A DNA stretch of 64,000 nucleotides from Psychrilyobacter atlanticus DSM 19335 (GTDB lineage Bacteria; Fusobacteriota; Fusobacteriia; Fusobacteriales; Fusobacteriaceae). Of this stretch, positions 38,132 through 46,828 are shown piece by piece. The translations under genes and the position numbers were made by a program. Position 1 is the first letter of the stretch; each line of letters opens with the position of its first letter. The notes under the pieces were generated by a model. That model searched no databases and was not told where the DNA came from. It saw only the letters and a list, made by a program, of their open reading frames with translations. The stretch covers positions 682,001 to 746,000 of the forward strand of contig NZ_KE384548.1 of assembly GCF_000426625.1 (NCBI RefSeq), in the 5' to 3' direction.

Positions 38132-39499
38132 TTAATTAGAACAATTTAATTTTTCAACAAGAATGTTGGCTTTTAAAGCCACTTTTTTCTCATCTATATT
38201 AACTAATTTTCCATTTTCAACTACAACATTCCCATTAACAATGGTATAATCAACGCTCCCTTTTACTCCAACAGTTCCAAGCATAGCCTTATAATCATAT
38301 TGGGTTCCGACTAACTCAATTCTATTCGAGTCTATCATAAATAGATCCGCAGCTTTCCCCACTTTTAAAGACCCTAAATCATGTTGCCTTCCTAAAATTT
38401 CAGCACCACCATTAGTTGCTAATTTTAAAATTTCATATCCACCGATAGATTCATTACTATATTTCAATCTTTGAAGCAGGTATGCTACCCTAATCTCTTC
38501 AAGGATATTCGAGCCATCATTACTTGCACTACCATCAACAGCTAAACCTACAGGAATTTCCATTTTCTGCATCTCAGAAATTCTTGCAATTCCTGAAGAG
38601 AGTTTCATATTTGAAACTGGACAATGAGCAACTCCAGTTTTCGTTTTAGCTAATAGTTCCAGTTCCTCATCGTTAAAATGAATCCCATGAGCAAACCAAA
38701 CATCATCTCCAATCCATCCAAGACTTTTCATATACTCAAGTGGTCTCATCCCAAATTTTTCAATTGTAAAGTTTTCTTCATCTATAGTTTCACAAAGATG
38801 GGTGTGTAATCTAACATTGTATTTTCTCGCAAGTTCAGCAGATTTCTTCATAAGTTCCCCTGTAACACTAAATGGTGAACATGGAGCCAAAACCATTTGT
38901 CTCATAGAGTATGGTTCTGAATCGTGGTATTCTTTTATAAGTCTTTCAGAGTCATTTAAAATTTCTTCAACAGATTGAACAACGGCATCAGGTGGTAAAC
39001 CGCCATCTTTTTTACTTAATGACATACTTCCTCTAGAACAGTGCATTCTAATCCCTAATTCCGTTGCAGCTTCAAACTGTACATCGATAAGATTATTGGC
39101 AACATTATTAGGAAATACATAGTGGTGATCAAAACAAGTCGTACAACCTGTTTTTAAAAGCTCTCCCATCCCAACTAGCGAACTAAATCTGATTGTATCT
39201 GCATCTAAATTTTTCCAAATTTCATAGAGATGTAATAGCCAAGGGAAAAGTTCCATATTTTGTACCTCTGGAAGGTTTCTGGTAAAAATTTGATATAAAT
39301 GGTGGTGTGTATTTATTAATCCCGGATATATGATCATTCCAGTAGCATCAATTGTTTTTTCAGCTTCATAAACTTTATTACTTATATCCTTAATAACTCC
39401 ACTTTCAATGAATATATTCATATTTTCATAAACTTGATCATTCGAATCACAACTAATTATGGCTTTTACATTTTTTATAAATAAAGTTTTATTTTTCAT
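38132..39499 (-). CDS. 8-oxoguanine deaminase-like amidohydrolase
   Basis: 455 residues of the COG0402 deaminase superfamily. Metal ligands are HHHLYQ (residues about 66-71), HLCE with the catalytic Glu, His in AHGIHF, and Asp in VDGSASND. The phrase LINTHHHLYQIFTRNLPEVQ near residue 65 is typical of the 8-oxoguanine/hydroxydechloroatrazine branch rather than of guanine deaminase proper. It removes an exocyclic amino group from a purine. It lies beside a nucleobase permease in the operon. Guanine or a related purine could also be the substrate. Confidence 0.85.
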   Translation of the reverse strand: MKNKTLFIKNVKAIISCDSNDQVYENMNIFIESGVIKDISNKVYEAEKTIDATGMIIYPGLINTHHHLYQIFTRNLPEVQNMELFPWLLHLYEIWKNLDADTIRFSSLVGMGELLKTGCTTCFDHHYVFPNNVANNLIDVQFEAATELGIRMHCSRGSMSLSKKDGGLPPDAVVQSVEEILNDSERLIKEYHDSEPYSMRQMVLAPCSPFSVTGELMKKSAELARKYNVRLHTHLCETIDEENFTIEKFGMRPLEYMKSLGWIGDDVWFAHGIHFNDEELELLAKTKTGVAHCPVSNMKLSSGIARISEMQKMEIPVGLAVDGSASNDGSNILEEIRVAYLLQRLKYSNESIGGYEILKLATNGGAEILGRQHDLGSLKVGKAADLFMIDSNRIELVGTQYDYKAMLGTVGVKGSVDYTIVNGNVVVENGKLVNIDEKKVALKANILVEKLNCSN

Positions 39500-39533
39500 T
39501 AGCTACCTCTTTATTTTATTTGATTTTAACTAC

Positions 39534-40862
39534 CTAAATATTTTCTTGTATGACTTTTTTCTTGCTATTAAAACTATCTATTAACCTGTATAATTCTTGA
39601 AGTATTAAAGCGATAATAACTCCTGATATAAGGGATGATTTACCTATCAATGTTTGGATTGTTGGTGAAAATTTTAAAAACATTGTTGGATTATAAGTAA
39701 TTCCAATACTAATTGCAATCGATATTCCAGCTATTAATTTTGAATATTCATTATCACCTACTCTGTTTAAAAGACCCATCCCAGAGATAGTAATCATTCC
39801 AAAAATTACAAGAGTTCCGCCTCCTATTACTGAATTTGGTATAGATATTAAGCAGGATGCTATTTTAGGAGATATACTAGTGACTAGTACCATTAATGAT
39901 GCTAAAACAAATATAACCTTTTGGGTTTTTTTATTTATCGAAATAATTGCTGCATTTTGTGTAAGTCCGGCCATTGGTATAGATCCAAATAAAGACGATA
40001 TAACAGAGCCTACTCCCATTGCTATAGTACTATTTGCAATTTCTTCACCTTTAAGCGGTCTTCCATATGCACCAAATGTTGTTACTGTTCCACACCCGAG
40101 TAAAGAAATAATAGAAATAGCATAAGCTATTGTAAATGTAATTATTATTCCTGTATCAAACTCAATTCCATAAGCCATTGGTTTTGGAATTGCAAGCCAT
40201 CCAGCTTCAGCAATACTTGAAAAATCAACCATCCCTAAAGGAATTGCCACTATATAACCGACTATCATTCCGATTACAATAGCCGCATTTTTTATCATAC
40301 CTCTACCAATTTTATTTAAAATAGCTATTATGAAAACTACTAATAATCCAACAAATATATTTTTAGGATCCCCATAGTTTTCAGGTTTTATCCCAGATGC
40401 AAAATTCTTTACTGCTGATGGGTAAAGGCCTATCCCCATACATATAACTAATACTCCTGATATAAGTGGTGTAAATATTTTTTTTATTCTATCAACATAA
40501 AACCCCATAAAAACTCCAATTATTGAAGCAACCAACAAACTACCAAATAAAACTGGTAATCCTTGATCCTTTGCAACTGCTACAGTTAATCCTAAAAATA
40601 CATAACTCATTCCCATCATCATAGGAAGACCGGATCCTAATTTGTATTTTTTGAATAAAGGTAGTGGAAATAACTGAATAAAAGTTGCTATTGCCGATAC
40701 AAAAAGTGCTGATTGAATAAGAGTTATTCGTTGCTCAATCGAGGCACCAATTGCCCCTGCTATTAAAATTGGAGGTACAATTGTCCCTACAAACATTGCT
40801 AACAAATGCTGAAAACTAAGTGGTAATGCTTCTCCTATTAATAATTTATTGTTATCGCTCAT
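39534..40862 (-). CDS. NCS2 family nucleobase permease
   Basis: 442 residues with 12-14 hydrophobic segments. NCS2 landmarks: QHLLAMFVGTIVPP at the start, SGLPMMMGMSYVFLG, ISGVLVICMGIGLYP, TTFGAYGRPLKGEE (the loop near the substrate site), GSIPMAGLTQNAAIISI and the conserved FGMITISGMGLL. Members import xanthine, urate or uracil with protons or sodium. Its place between the two purine amidohydrolases points to xanthine, urate or guanine. Confidence 0.9.
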   Translation of the reverse strand: MSDNNKLLIGEALPLSFQHLLAMFVGTIVPPILIAGAIGASIEQRITLIQSALFVSAIATFIQLFPLPLFKKYKLGSGLPMMMGMSYVFLGLTVAVAKDQGLPVLFGSLLVASIIGVFMGFYVDRIKKIFTPLISGVLVICMGIGLYPSAVKNFASGIKPENYGDPKNIFVGLLVVFIIAILNKIGRGMIKNAAIVIGMIVGYIVAIPLGMVDFSSIAEAGWLAIPKPMAYGIEFDTGIIITFTIAYAISIISLLGCGTVTTFGAYGRPLKGEEIANSTIAMGVGSVISSLFGSIPMAGLTQNAAIISINKKTQKVIFVLASLMVLVTSISPKIASCLISIPNSVIGGGTLVIFGMITISGMGLLNRVGDNEYSKLIAGISIAISIGITYNPTMFLKFSPTIQTLIGKSSLISGVIIALILQELYRLIDSFNSKKKVIQENI

Positions 40863-40935
40863 TAAAAATTCCCCCTAAATATTTTTATTGTGATTTTTAG
40901 CTATCCACATTCCTTTTCATCCTAATAATTAAAAT

Positions 40936-42273
40936 TTATTTTAATTGCATTTTATTCCACATTTTTTTTGCATGTTCTCTTGATCTTTCAAATATTTCAT
41001 TTTCATTTATTCCTACTAATTTTCTATCTTTCATTATAATTTTTCCATCTATGATGGTGGTATTCACACTTCTACCCATCAGCCCAAATAATATATGACT
41101 GCTATAATTTGTTTCATTCATAGGAGTTAATGGGTTATAGTCAGCTATTATTATGTCTGCCATAGCTCCTTTCTTTAACACTCCTATATTTCCATCAAAA
41201 TACTTAGCTACAATCTTTCTGTTATTTTCAAACAACATCTGAGGTGTTTCTCCCCAAGCTACAGAAGGGTTTGATTTTACATGTTTATGTATTATATTAG
41301 CGACTTTCATAGACTCAAACATATCATTTGTATAACCATCGGTTCCAAGTCCTACATTAATCCCTTTTTCTAATAATTCTAAAGCTGGGGAGCAGCCCAC
41401 TGCATTTCCCATATTTGATTCAGGATTATGAACTACCTGAGTTCCATTATTTTTTAAGATATTCATTTCATTGTCATCTACGTGGATACAATGAACTGCT
41501 ATTGTCTTTTCTCCTAAAATTCCATATTCATCAAGTCTCTCTACGACTCTCTTGTTGTATTTAGTTAATGAATCTTCTAAATCATCTATAGCTTCCGCTG
41601 TATGAACGTGATAACCGGCATCTAGGCCTTCCATAGATTTTACACACTTGTGTAAAGATTCACTTGATAGAGTGAAAGAAGCATGCATCCCAAACATTCC
41701 CTTAATCATATTTTGGTTTTTTGTGTTGTAGTATTTAATAAAATCTGTATTCTCTTTAATTCCCTCCTCTAATATATCAATACCATCTCTGTCTGAAACT
41801 TCATAACAAAGGCAGGTTCTTATTCCAATCTCTTTAGCGGCATCTGCAATGGTGAATAAACTGTCTTTTGCTGCCATTGGACTTGCATGGTGATCAAATA
41901 TTGTTGTTACTCCATTTTTTATGCTTTCTATATATGTCGTAAGAGCACTGTACTTTACATCTTCTAATTTTAAATTTTTATCCACTTTCCACCACATATT
42001 TTCTAAAATATCTACAAAGTTTTTTGGAGCTGGACCTGTAGAAGCCATACCTCTTGCAAAAGCACTATATATATGATGATGAGTATTGATCATTCCCGGC
42101 ATTATCAATTGACCTTTTGCATCAATAAATTCTGCATCCGGATATTTTTCTTTCATTGTTTGAGTTTCACCTGTTTCTATTACTTCATTCCCTTCTACCA
42201 CAACAGTTCCGTTGTGATAGAAGGGATTCATTTCTTCTTGTGTTATCAATCTTCCATTTCCAATTAAAAACAT
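40936..42273 (-). CDS. ssnA: SsnA-type aminohydrolase
   Basis: 445 residues, the size of SsnA (TIGR03314, the selenium-metabolism-linked amidohydrolase). It starts with MFLIGNGRLITQ and has INTHHHIYSAFARG (metal His pair), TTIFDHHASP, HVHTAEA, HCIHVDD and GTDGYTNDM with the metal Asp. In E. coli ssnA lies in the yge cluster, now known to break down urate and related purines anaerobically; its exact substrate is not firmly known. It overlaps nothing and is 11 bases from the D-aminoacylase-like gene. Confidence 0.92.
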   Translation of the reverse strand: MFLIGNGRLITQEEMNPFYHNGTVVVEGNEVIETGETQTMKEKYPDAEFIDAKGQLIMPGMINTHHHIYSAFARGMASTGPAPKNFVDILENMWWKVDKNLKLEDVKYSALTTYIESIKNGVTTIFDHHASPMAAKDSLFTIADAAKEIGIRTCLCYEVSDRDGIDILEEGIKENTDFIKYYNTKNQNMIKGMFGMHASFTLSSESLHKCVKSMEGLDAGYHVHTAEAIDDLEDSLTKYNKRVVERLDEYGILGEKTIAVHCIHVDDNEMNILKNNGTQVVHNPESNMGNAVGCSPALELLEKGINVGLGTDGYTNDMFESMKVANIIHKHVKSNPSVAWGETPQMLFENNRKIVAKYFDGNIGVLKKGAMADIIIADYNPLTPMNETNYSSHILFGLMGRSVNTTIIDGKIIMKDRKLVGINENEIFERSREHAKKMWNKMQLK

Positions 42274-42284
42274 CTTCCCCCCCT

Positions 42285-43880
42285 TTAGTTTCTTTTAACT
42301 ACCTTCCCTGCAAGGATCTTATTGTAAACACCTTCATCTATTACGTGATGTCCATTAATAAAAACATTATCTATTCCCACAGGAAATTGAACAGGGTCTA
42401 TAAATGTTCCTTTATCAATAACTGTTTCCATATCTATAATAAGAACATCAGCATGTTTTCCAACTTCTAAACTGCCTCTTCCTTTAATCCCGATAGCTTC
42501 TGCAGCTTTTTTAGTCATCTTATTGATAGCCTGCTCTATAGTAAGTACTTTCTTCTCTCTTACATATCTTCCAAGTATTTTTGGGAAAGAACCATATGCT
42601 CTTGGGTGAGGTTTCCCTTTAGCCATTAATCCATCAGTACAAACATTATGTTCCGGTCTTTTCATGAATTTTATTATGTGCTCTTCTTTTCCATAAAAAT
42701 CTACCATTCCAACTGCATTCTCTTCATCCCTTAAAAGATCAAAAGTTGCATCCAATGGATCTTTCCCTTTAAATTTTCCTAATTCTTCTAAACTCATTCC
42801 TACTACTTCCTGATTTTTATCAGTTTTAACAGATGTTACAAATATTTGATCAATTCCAGCAAAATCCACAAAGTTATCCCAGCCTGGAATCCCTTTTTCT
42901 ATATCAGCTTTCATTTTTTCCCTATCAGATTTACTTTTCAACCTTTTTATTAATTCATCTGTTCCCCCATTATGTGCCCAGGGAGGTAAAATAACTCCAA
43001 GCATAGTGCTTCCTGCTGCATATGGGTATTGGTCAAACGATACTTTTATTCCGGTTTTTTTAACTTCTTCCAACAACTCAATAACTTCATCGATGTATTT
43101 CCAGTTTTGCTTCCCACATACTTTAAAATGAGAAAAATGAACTTTTACCCCCGATTCTTTTCCAATTCTTATAATCTCTTTCATAGAATTTAATATGGTG
43201 TCGGCTTCACTCCTTTGATGGACTACAAATACTCCATCATATTCAGCTACTACTTTACACATCTCTATAACTTCTTTTGTCTCGGAATAAGCACACGGCA
43301 TATAGATGAGTCCAGTAGAAAGACCATAGGCTCCTGCTTCCATCTCTCTTCTTGTTATTTCACACATCCTTTCTATCTGTTTATCTGTAGCTGCTTTCCC
43401 AGCCAACCCCATAGCTTCCATTCTTATATTCCCGTGGGGGACTAAATACGTTTCATTTAAACCCACGCCTTTTTTAGCCATCATATTAAGATAATTTTCT
43501 GTTGTTTCATATTCCCAGTCTATATCATCTGAATCACCATCAAGACCAGCCAGATTTTTTCTCCAAGGACTGATATATTCAATAGGGAGTGGAGCCATAG
43601 ATATTCCATCCTGGCCCAGCACCTCTGTTGTTATTCCTTGTCTAATCTTTACTTCATTGTAAGGATTGAGGAGCATCACTAAATCTGAGTGACTATGAGT
43701 ATCAATAAATCCCGGAGCAACTACACGGCCCTTGGCATCCACTATTTTTATTCCATCAATATGAATATTTTCACCTATTGCATGTATTTTCCCGTCTTTT
43801 ATATGGAGATCTCCTATGAAAGGTTTTGCCAGTGTTCCATCAACTATATTTCCATTTTTTATTAGAATATCCATTTTCAC
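42285..43880 (-). CDS. D-aminoacylase / N-acyl-D-amino-acid deacylase family protein
   Basis: 531 residues of the amidohydrolase superfamily: DTHSHSDLV near residue 63, a QGITTEVLGQDGIS segment, VHQRSEADT, HFSHFK-like (VKVHFSHFK), and the late NVCTDGLM Asp. Classical D-aminoacylases have Cys in the GNCGFS position, which binds zinc; here it is GQDGIS with Asp, so metal binding may differ. The family cleaves N-acyl-D-amino acids or related ring/urea compounds. In this operon a purine-derived N-carbamoyl or formimino intermediate is also possible. Confidence 0.85.
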   Translation of the reverse strand: MKMDILIKNGNIVDGTLAKPFIGDLHIKDGKIHAIGENIHIDGIKIVDAKGRVVAPGFIDTHSHSDLVMLLNPYNEVKIRQGITTEVLGQDGISMAPLPIEYISPWRKNLAGLDGDSDDIDWEYETTENYLNMMAKKGVGLNETYLVPHGNIRMEAMGLAGKAATDKQIERMCEITRREMEAGAYGLSTGLIYMPCAYSETKEVIEMCKVVAEYDGVFVVHQRSEADTILNSMKEIIRIGKESGVKVHFSHFKVCGKQNWKYIDEVIELLEEVKKTGIKVSFDQYPYAAGSTMLGVILPPWAHNGGTDELIKRLKSKSDREKMKADIEKGIPGWDNFVDFAGIDQIFVTSVKTDKNQEVVGMSLEELGKFKGKDPLDATFDLLRDEENAVGMVDFYGKEEHIIKFMKRPEHNVCTDGLMAKGKPHPRAYGSFPKILGRYVREKKVLTIEQAINKMTKKAAEAIGIKGRGSLEVGKHADVLIIDMETVIDKGTFIDPVQFPVGIDNVFINGHHVIDEGVYNKILAGKVVKRN

Positions 43881-43892
43881 ACCTTCTTAAGA

Positions 43893-45083
43893 TTATTTGT
43901 TATAAACTGATTTTAAAATCCCATAATATCCTTTTGCTCCCAAGCAAAGTTGCTCTATTTCAATATGTTCGTCAATTGTATGAGCTAAATTTTCTTTTGA
44001 TGGTCCAAATCCTATAGTTTTGATTCCTGCTTCACCTGCATAATGAGAACCATTAGTACAGAATGAATATTGAGTAATTTCAGAATTAATTCCTGCCTCT
44101 TTTAATCCTTTATGTGCCGCCTGTACAAACTCATCTTCTTCAGAGTAAAGCCAACCTGGGAAGAACCTTTCTCCTTCGATATGGTTTCCTGTATAACACA
44201 TTTCTTTACCTATTGCATAGGATACTTTTGCTTTCAATTGGGGATCTGCTGCCATCATTTCTTCTAATAATTTTTCTATTGGAGCAAGAACTGATTCTTT
44301 TGTTTCACCAACAAGAAGCCTTCTATCAAAAGTTGCTCTACAGTGTTCAGGGACTACAGATGCTCCTGGATATGGTGACGATTTAATATCAGTTAAACAA
44401 AGAATTCCTTTTCCCAATTCTGGATGCTCAGTGGGCACAAGTTTTTCTATTCTTTCTATTATTCCGGCCATTTTAACTACAGAGTTAATTCCTTTATGCG
44501 GGTTAGCTGAATGTGCAGGTTTTCCAAATACTTCTACTACAATTTCTCCTCTACCTCTTTGACCTATTTTAAGGTTAAGCTCTGAAGATTCTCCAATTAC
44601 TACATAATCAGGTTTGATATTTTTAGAAATTTCTCTAGCTGCAATCCCTTCAAATATTTCTTCATGTACTACACCTGCTACATAAATTTCTCCAGCAAAA
44701 TCTTTTTTTATATCTTCAGCAAAATAAGATGCAGCAGCAATCATTGCAGATACCTGTCCTTTCATATCTGAAGTTCCTCTCCCATAAATCTTACCGTCAA
44801 CAATTTCTCCTCCAAATGGAGCATATTTCCATACTGAATCATCCGTTACCGGGACAGTATCAATATGACCATCGAATAATATTGCTTTTCCTGGTTTATT
44901 TCCCTTAATTCTTCCTATGATATTTCCATATCTATCTATCTGAACATCATCAAATCCAAATTCATCTAACATTGCCTTTTTTATTGCTTCTACTACCTTC
45001 TCCTCTTCTCCAGAAACAGATGGATTTCTAATTAACTCCTGACATAATGCAATTAACCTCTCTTCTCTAGTTTGATTTAACAT
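43893..45083 (-). CDS. ygeY: YgeY-type M20 hydrolase
   Basis: 396 residues, the length of the selenium-metabolism-linked hydrolase YgeY (TIGR03526). M20 metal sites: LFDGHIDTVPV, GRGTSDMKGQ, GVVHEEIFEG with the catalytic Glu, the dimer-domain GKPAHSANPHKG and a late HTIDEHI. In the E. coli urate cluster YgeY works with YgeX and YgeW on the way to 2,3-diaminopropionate. It follows ygeX by 71 bases. Confidence 0.93.
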   Translation of the reverse strand: MLNQTREERLIALCQELIRNPSVSGEEEKVVEAIKKAMLDEFGFDDVQIDRYGNIIGRIKGNKPGKAILFDGHIDTVPVTDDSVWKYAPFGGEIVDGKIYGRGTSDMKGQVSAMIAAASYFAEDIKKDFAGEIYVAGVVHEEIFEGIAAREISKNIKPDYVVIGESSELNLKIGQRGRGEIVVEVFGKPAHSANPHKGINSVVKMAGIIERIEKLVPTEHPELGKGILCLTDIKSSPYPGASVVPEHCRATFDRRLLVGETKESVLAPIEKLLEEMMAADPQLKAKVSYAIGKEMCYTGNHIEGERFFPGWLYSEEDEFVQAAHKGLKEAGINSEITQYSFCTNGSHYAGEAGIKTIGFGPSKENLAHTIDEHIEIEQLCLGAKGYYGILKSVYNK

Positions 45084-45154
45084 TTTATTCCTCCTGAATT
45101 TATATTATTTTTTTATTGTATTTCCAGAAACTCAAAACACCGTAAATATTTGAG

Positions 45155-46360
45155 TTATTTTGTATGAGCTCCATGCCATACTATCTTTTTGTATACTTCA
45201 GGATCTGTATCTCCCTCAGTGGAAAATAATAATACTTTTGAATTCTCATCTAACTTTAAATCTTCTTTCATTTGAGCATATTCAGGGTTAGTCATTACTT
45301 CAAATAATAATCCCGCTGTAACTGCTCCTGATTCTCCTGAGACTACTTGGTCATCTCCCTTAATAGGGCACCCTAATATTCTCATCCCATTTGCAGCTAC
45401 CCAGTCCGGACAAGATACAAATGCTGCCGAATGATTCTTTAATACTTCCCAACCTATTGTGTTTGGCTCACCACAAGCAAGACCAGCCATAATTGTCTGC
45501 ATATCTCCACCAACATATTTCATTTCTCCTGCCTTTGCTGATTTATATAAACAATCTGCTAAGTTTGATTCCACTATTACAGTTGTCGGACAGTCATCTC
45601 CGTATATTGAAGCAAAAACTCCCTGCACTGCACCTGCTAATGACCCTACTCCTGCCTGTAAAAAGATATGAGTAGGTTTTTCTATCTTCTTTTCTTTTAA
45701 CTGCTCTATTGATTCTAAGGCCATTGTTCCGTATCCCTGCATAATCCATGCCGGGATCTCTTCATATCCCTCCCACGCTGTATCCTGAATAACTACCCCA
45801 TTATTTTTATTTGCGTAATCTGTTGCAATTCTTACTGCATCGTCATAGTTCACTTCTGTGATGCTTGCCTCAGCACCTTCTGCTCTTATATTTTCAAGTC
45901 TTGTTATAGAAGATCCTTTTGGCATATAAACTACTGATTTCTGATTTAATTTATTAGCAGTCCAAGCTACTCCTCTACCGTGGTTTCCATCAGTTGCTGT
46001 AGCAAATGTAATATCTCCTAATTCTTTTTTTACATCTTCTGAAATTAGTTCTTTATATCCCAATTCAGAAATATCACGACCTAATTTAGAAGCAAGGTAT
46101 CTTCCCATTGCAAATGACCCACCTAATACTTTAAATGCATTTAGCCCAAATCTATATGATTCATCTTTTAGATAAACTCCATTTAATCCAATATGGTTAG
46201 CCAGGTTACCTAAGTCAGCTAATGGAGTTACTGTATATTGATCAAAACTTTCATGAAAACTCTTTGCTTTTCCTACTTCTTTTTCACTTAAAAATTCAAT
46301 ACATTCTTTATAGTTGGTTCTCTTGATATTATTTTTAGTCCATTTTATATTTTTTTCCAT
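45155..46360 (-). CDS. ygeX: 2,3-Diaminopropionate ammonia-lyase
   Basis: 401 residues (E. coli YgeX: 398). A PLP fold-II enzyme with the Schiff-base Lys in LNAFKVLGGSFAMGR, the DGNHGRGVAW strand, HIFLQAGVGSLAG and the phosphate loop GESGAVTAG. It converts 2,3-diaminopropionate to pyruvate and two ammonia through 2-aminoacrylate. It is the first gene of the long catabolic operon and lies 137 bases from a sigma-54 promoter. Confidence 0.95.
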   Translation of the reverse strand: MEKNIKWTKNNIKRTNYKECIEFLSEKEVGKAKSFHESFDQYTVTPLADLGNLANHIGLNGVYLKDESYRFGLNAFKVLGGSFAMGRYLASKLGRDISELGYKELISEDVKKELGDITFATATDGNHGRGVAWTANKLNQKSVVYMPKGSSITRLENIRAEGAEASITEVNYDDAVRIATDYANKNNGVVIQDTAWEGYEEIPAWIMQGYGTMALESIEQLKEKKIEKPTHIFLQAGVGSLAGAVQGVFASIYGDDCPTTVIVESNLADCLYKSAKAGEMKYVGGDMQTIMAGLACGEPNTIGWEVLKNHSAAFVSCPDWVAANGMRILGCPIKGDDQVVSGESGAVTAGLLFEVMTNPEYAQMKEDLKLDENSKVLLFSTEGDTDPEVYKKIVWHGAHTK

Positions 46361-46496
46361 GTCACTCTCCTATATTTTAATTTTATTGATTTTCTTAGAA
46401 TAGTTAAAGTCACATATAAGTTATTCTTTTTTCGTCTACTTTAAATAAATTAAAAGTTTCACTTAATTATCCTATTGCCATCTATAAATTAGTATA

Positions 46497-46515
46497 AGCA
46501 AATTTTATGCCAAGT
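46497..46515 (-). promoter_or_regulatory. Sigma-54 (-24/-12) promoter of the ygeX operon
   Basis: On the minus strand TTGGCATAAAATTTGCTT: GG and GC are separated by exactly ten bases, as in the consensus TGGCAC-N5-TTGCA. The distance to the ygeX ATG is about 137 bases. Three repeated operator-like sites lie 140-270 bases upstream, and RpoN and an AAA+ activator are encoded near. Confidence 0.8.
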
Positions 46516-46652
46516 GTTTTTCTTTTAATAAAATTAAAAGCATATTTTAAAAAGTTGAACCCTAAGTTTTTCGGCTATTTCCTCTTCTACTCATTATATT
46601 TACTCTTATTTTGTTGTTAAAATACTATTTAAAACTGATATAAAAAACGAAA

Positions 46653-46668
46653 TTATCAAAATGAGAAT
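46653..46668 (-). promoter_or_regulatory. Activator site 1 (upstream activating sequence)
   Basis: TTATCAAAATGAGAAT on the plus strand, an imperfect inverted repeat TTATCA-N3-TGAGAA. An identical 16-base copy begins 22 bases away, two helical turns, as expected for activator dimers side by side. Confidence 0.65.
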
Positions 46669-46674
46669 CGATTA

Positions 46675-46690
46675 TTATCAAAATGAGAAT
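46675..46690 (-). promoter_or_regulatory. Activator site 2
   Basis: Second exact copy of TTATCAAAATGAGAAT, 160-178 bases upstream of the sigma-54 promoter. Confidence 0.65.
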
Positions 46691-46750
46691 GCATTTTATT
46701 TAACCTTTTATTGACTTTTAAAAATATATATAGTGATTTTCATCTCAAAG

Positions 46751-46765
46751 TTATCATTTTGATAA
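46751..46765 (-). promoter_or_regulatory. Activator site 3 (perfect palindrome)
   Basis: TTATCATTTTGATAA, a perfect 6-3-6 inverted repeat and the ideal form of sites 1 and 2, about 240 bases upstream of the promoter. The spacers between the sites are AT-rich and could bend. Confidence 0.65.
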
Positions 46766-46788
46766 TTAGAGAAAACCTTTACTACAAT

Positions 46789-46828
46789 AAAAAAAGGTTA
46801 GTACAGATTTAACTGTACTAACCTTTTT
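46789..46828 (-). terminator. Terminator of the activator gene
   Basis: AAAAAAGGTTAGTACAG, a six-base loop and CTGTACTAACCTTTTT; a strong stem directly at the end of the activator gene that isolates it from the ygeX control region. Confidence 0.9.
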
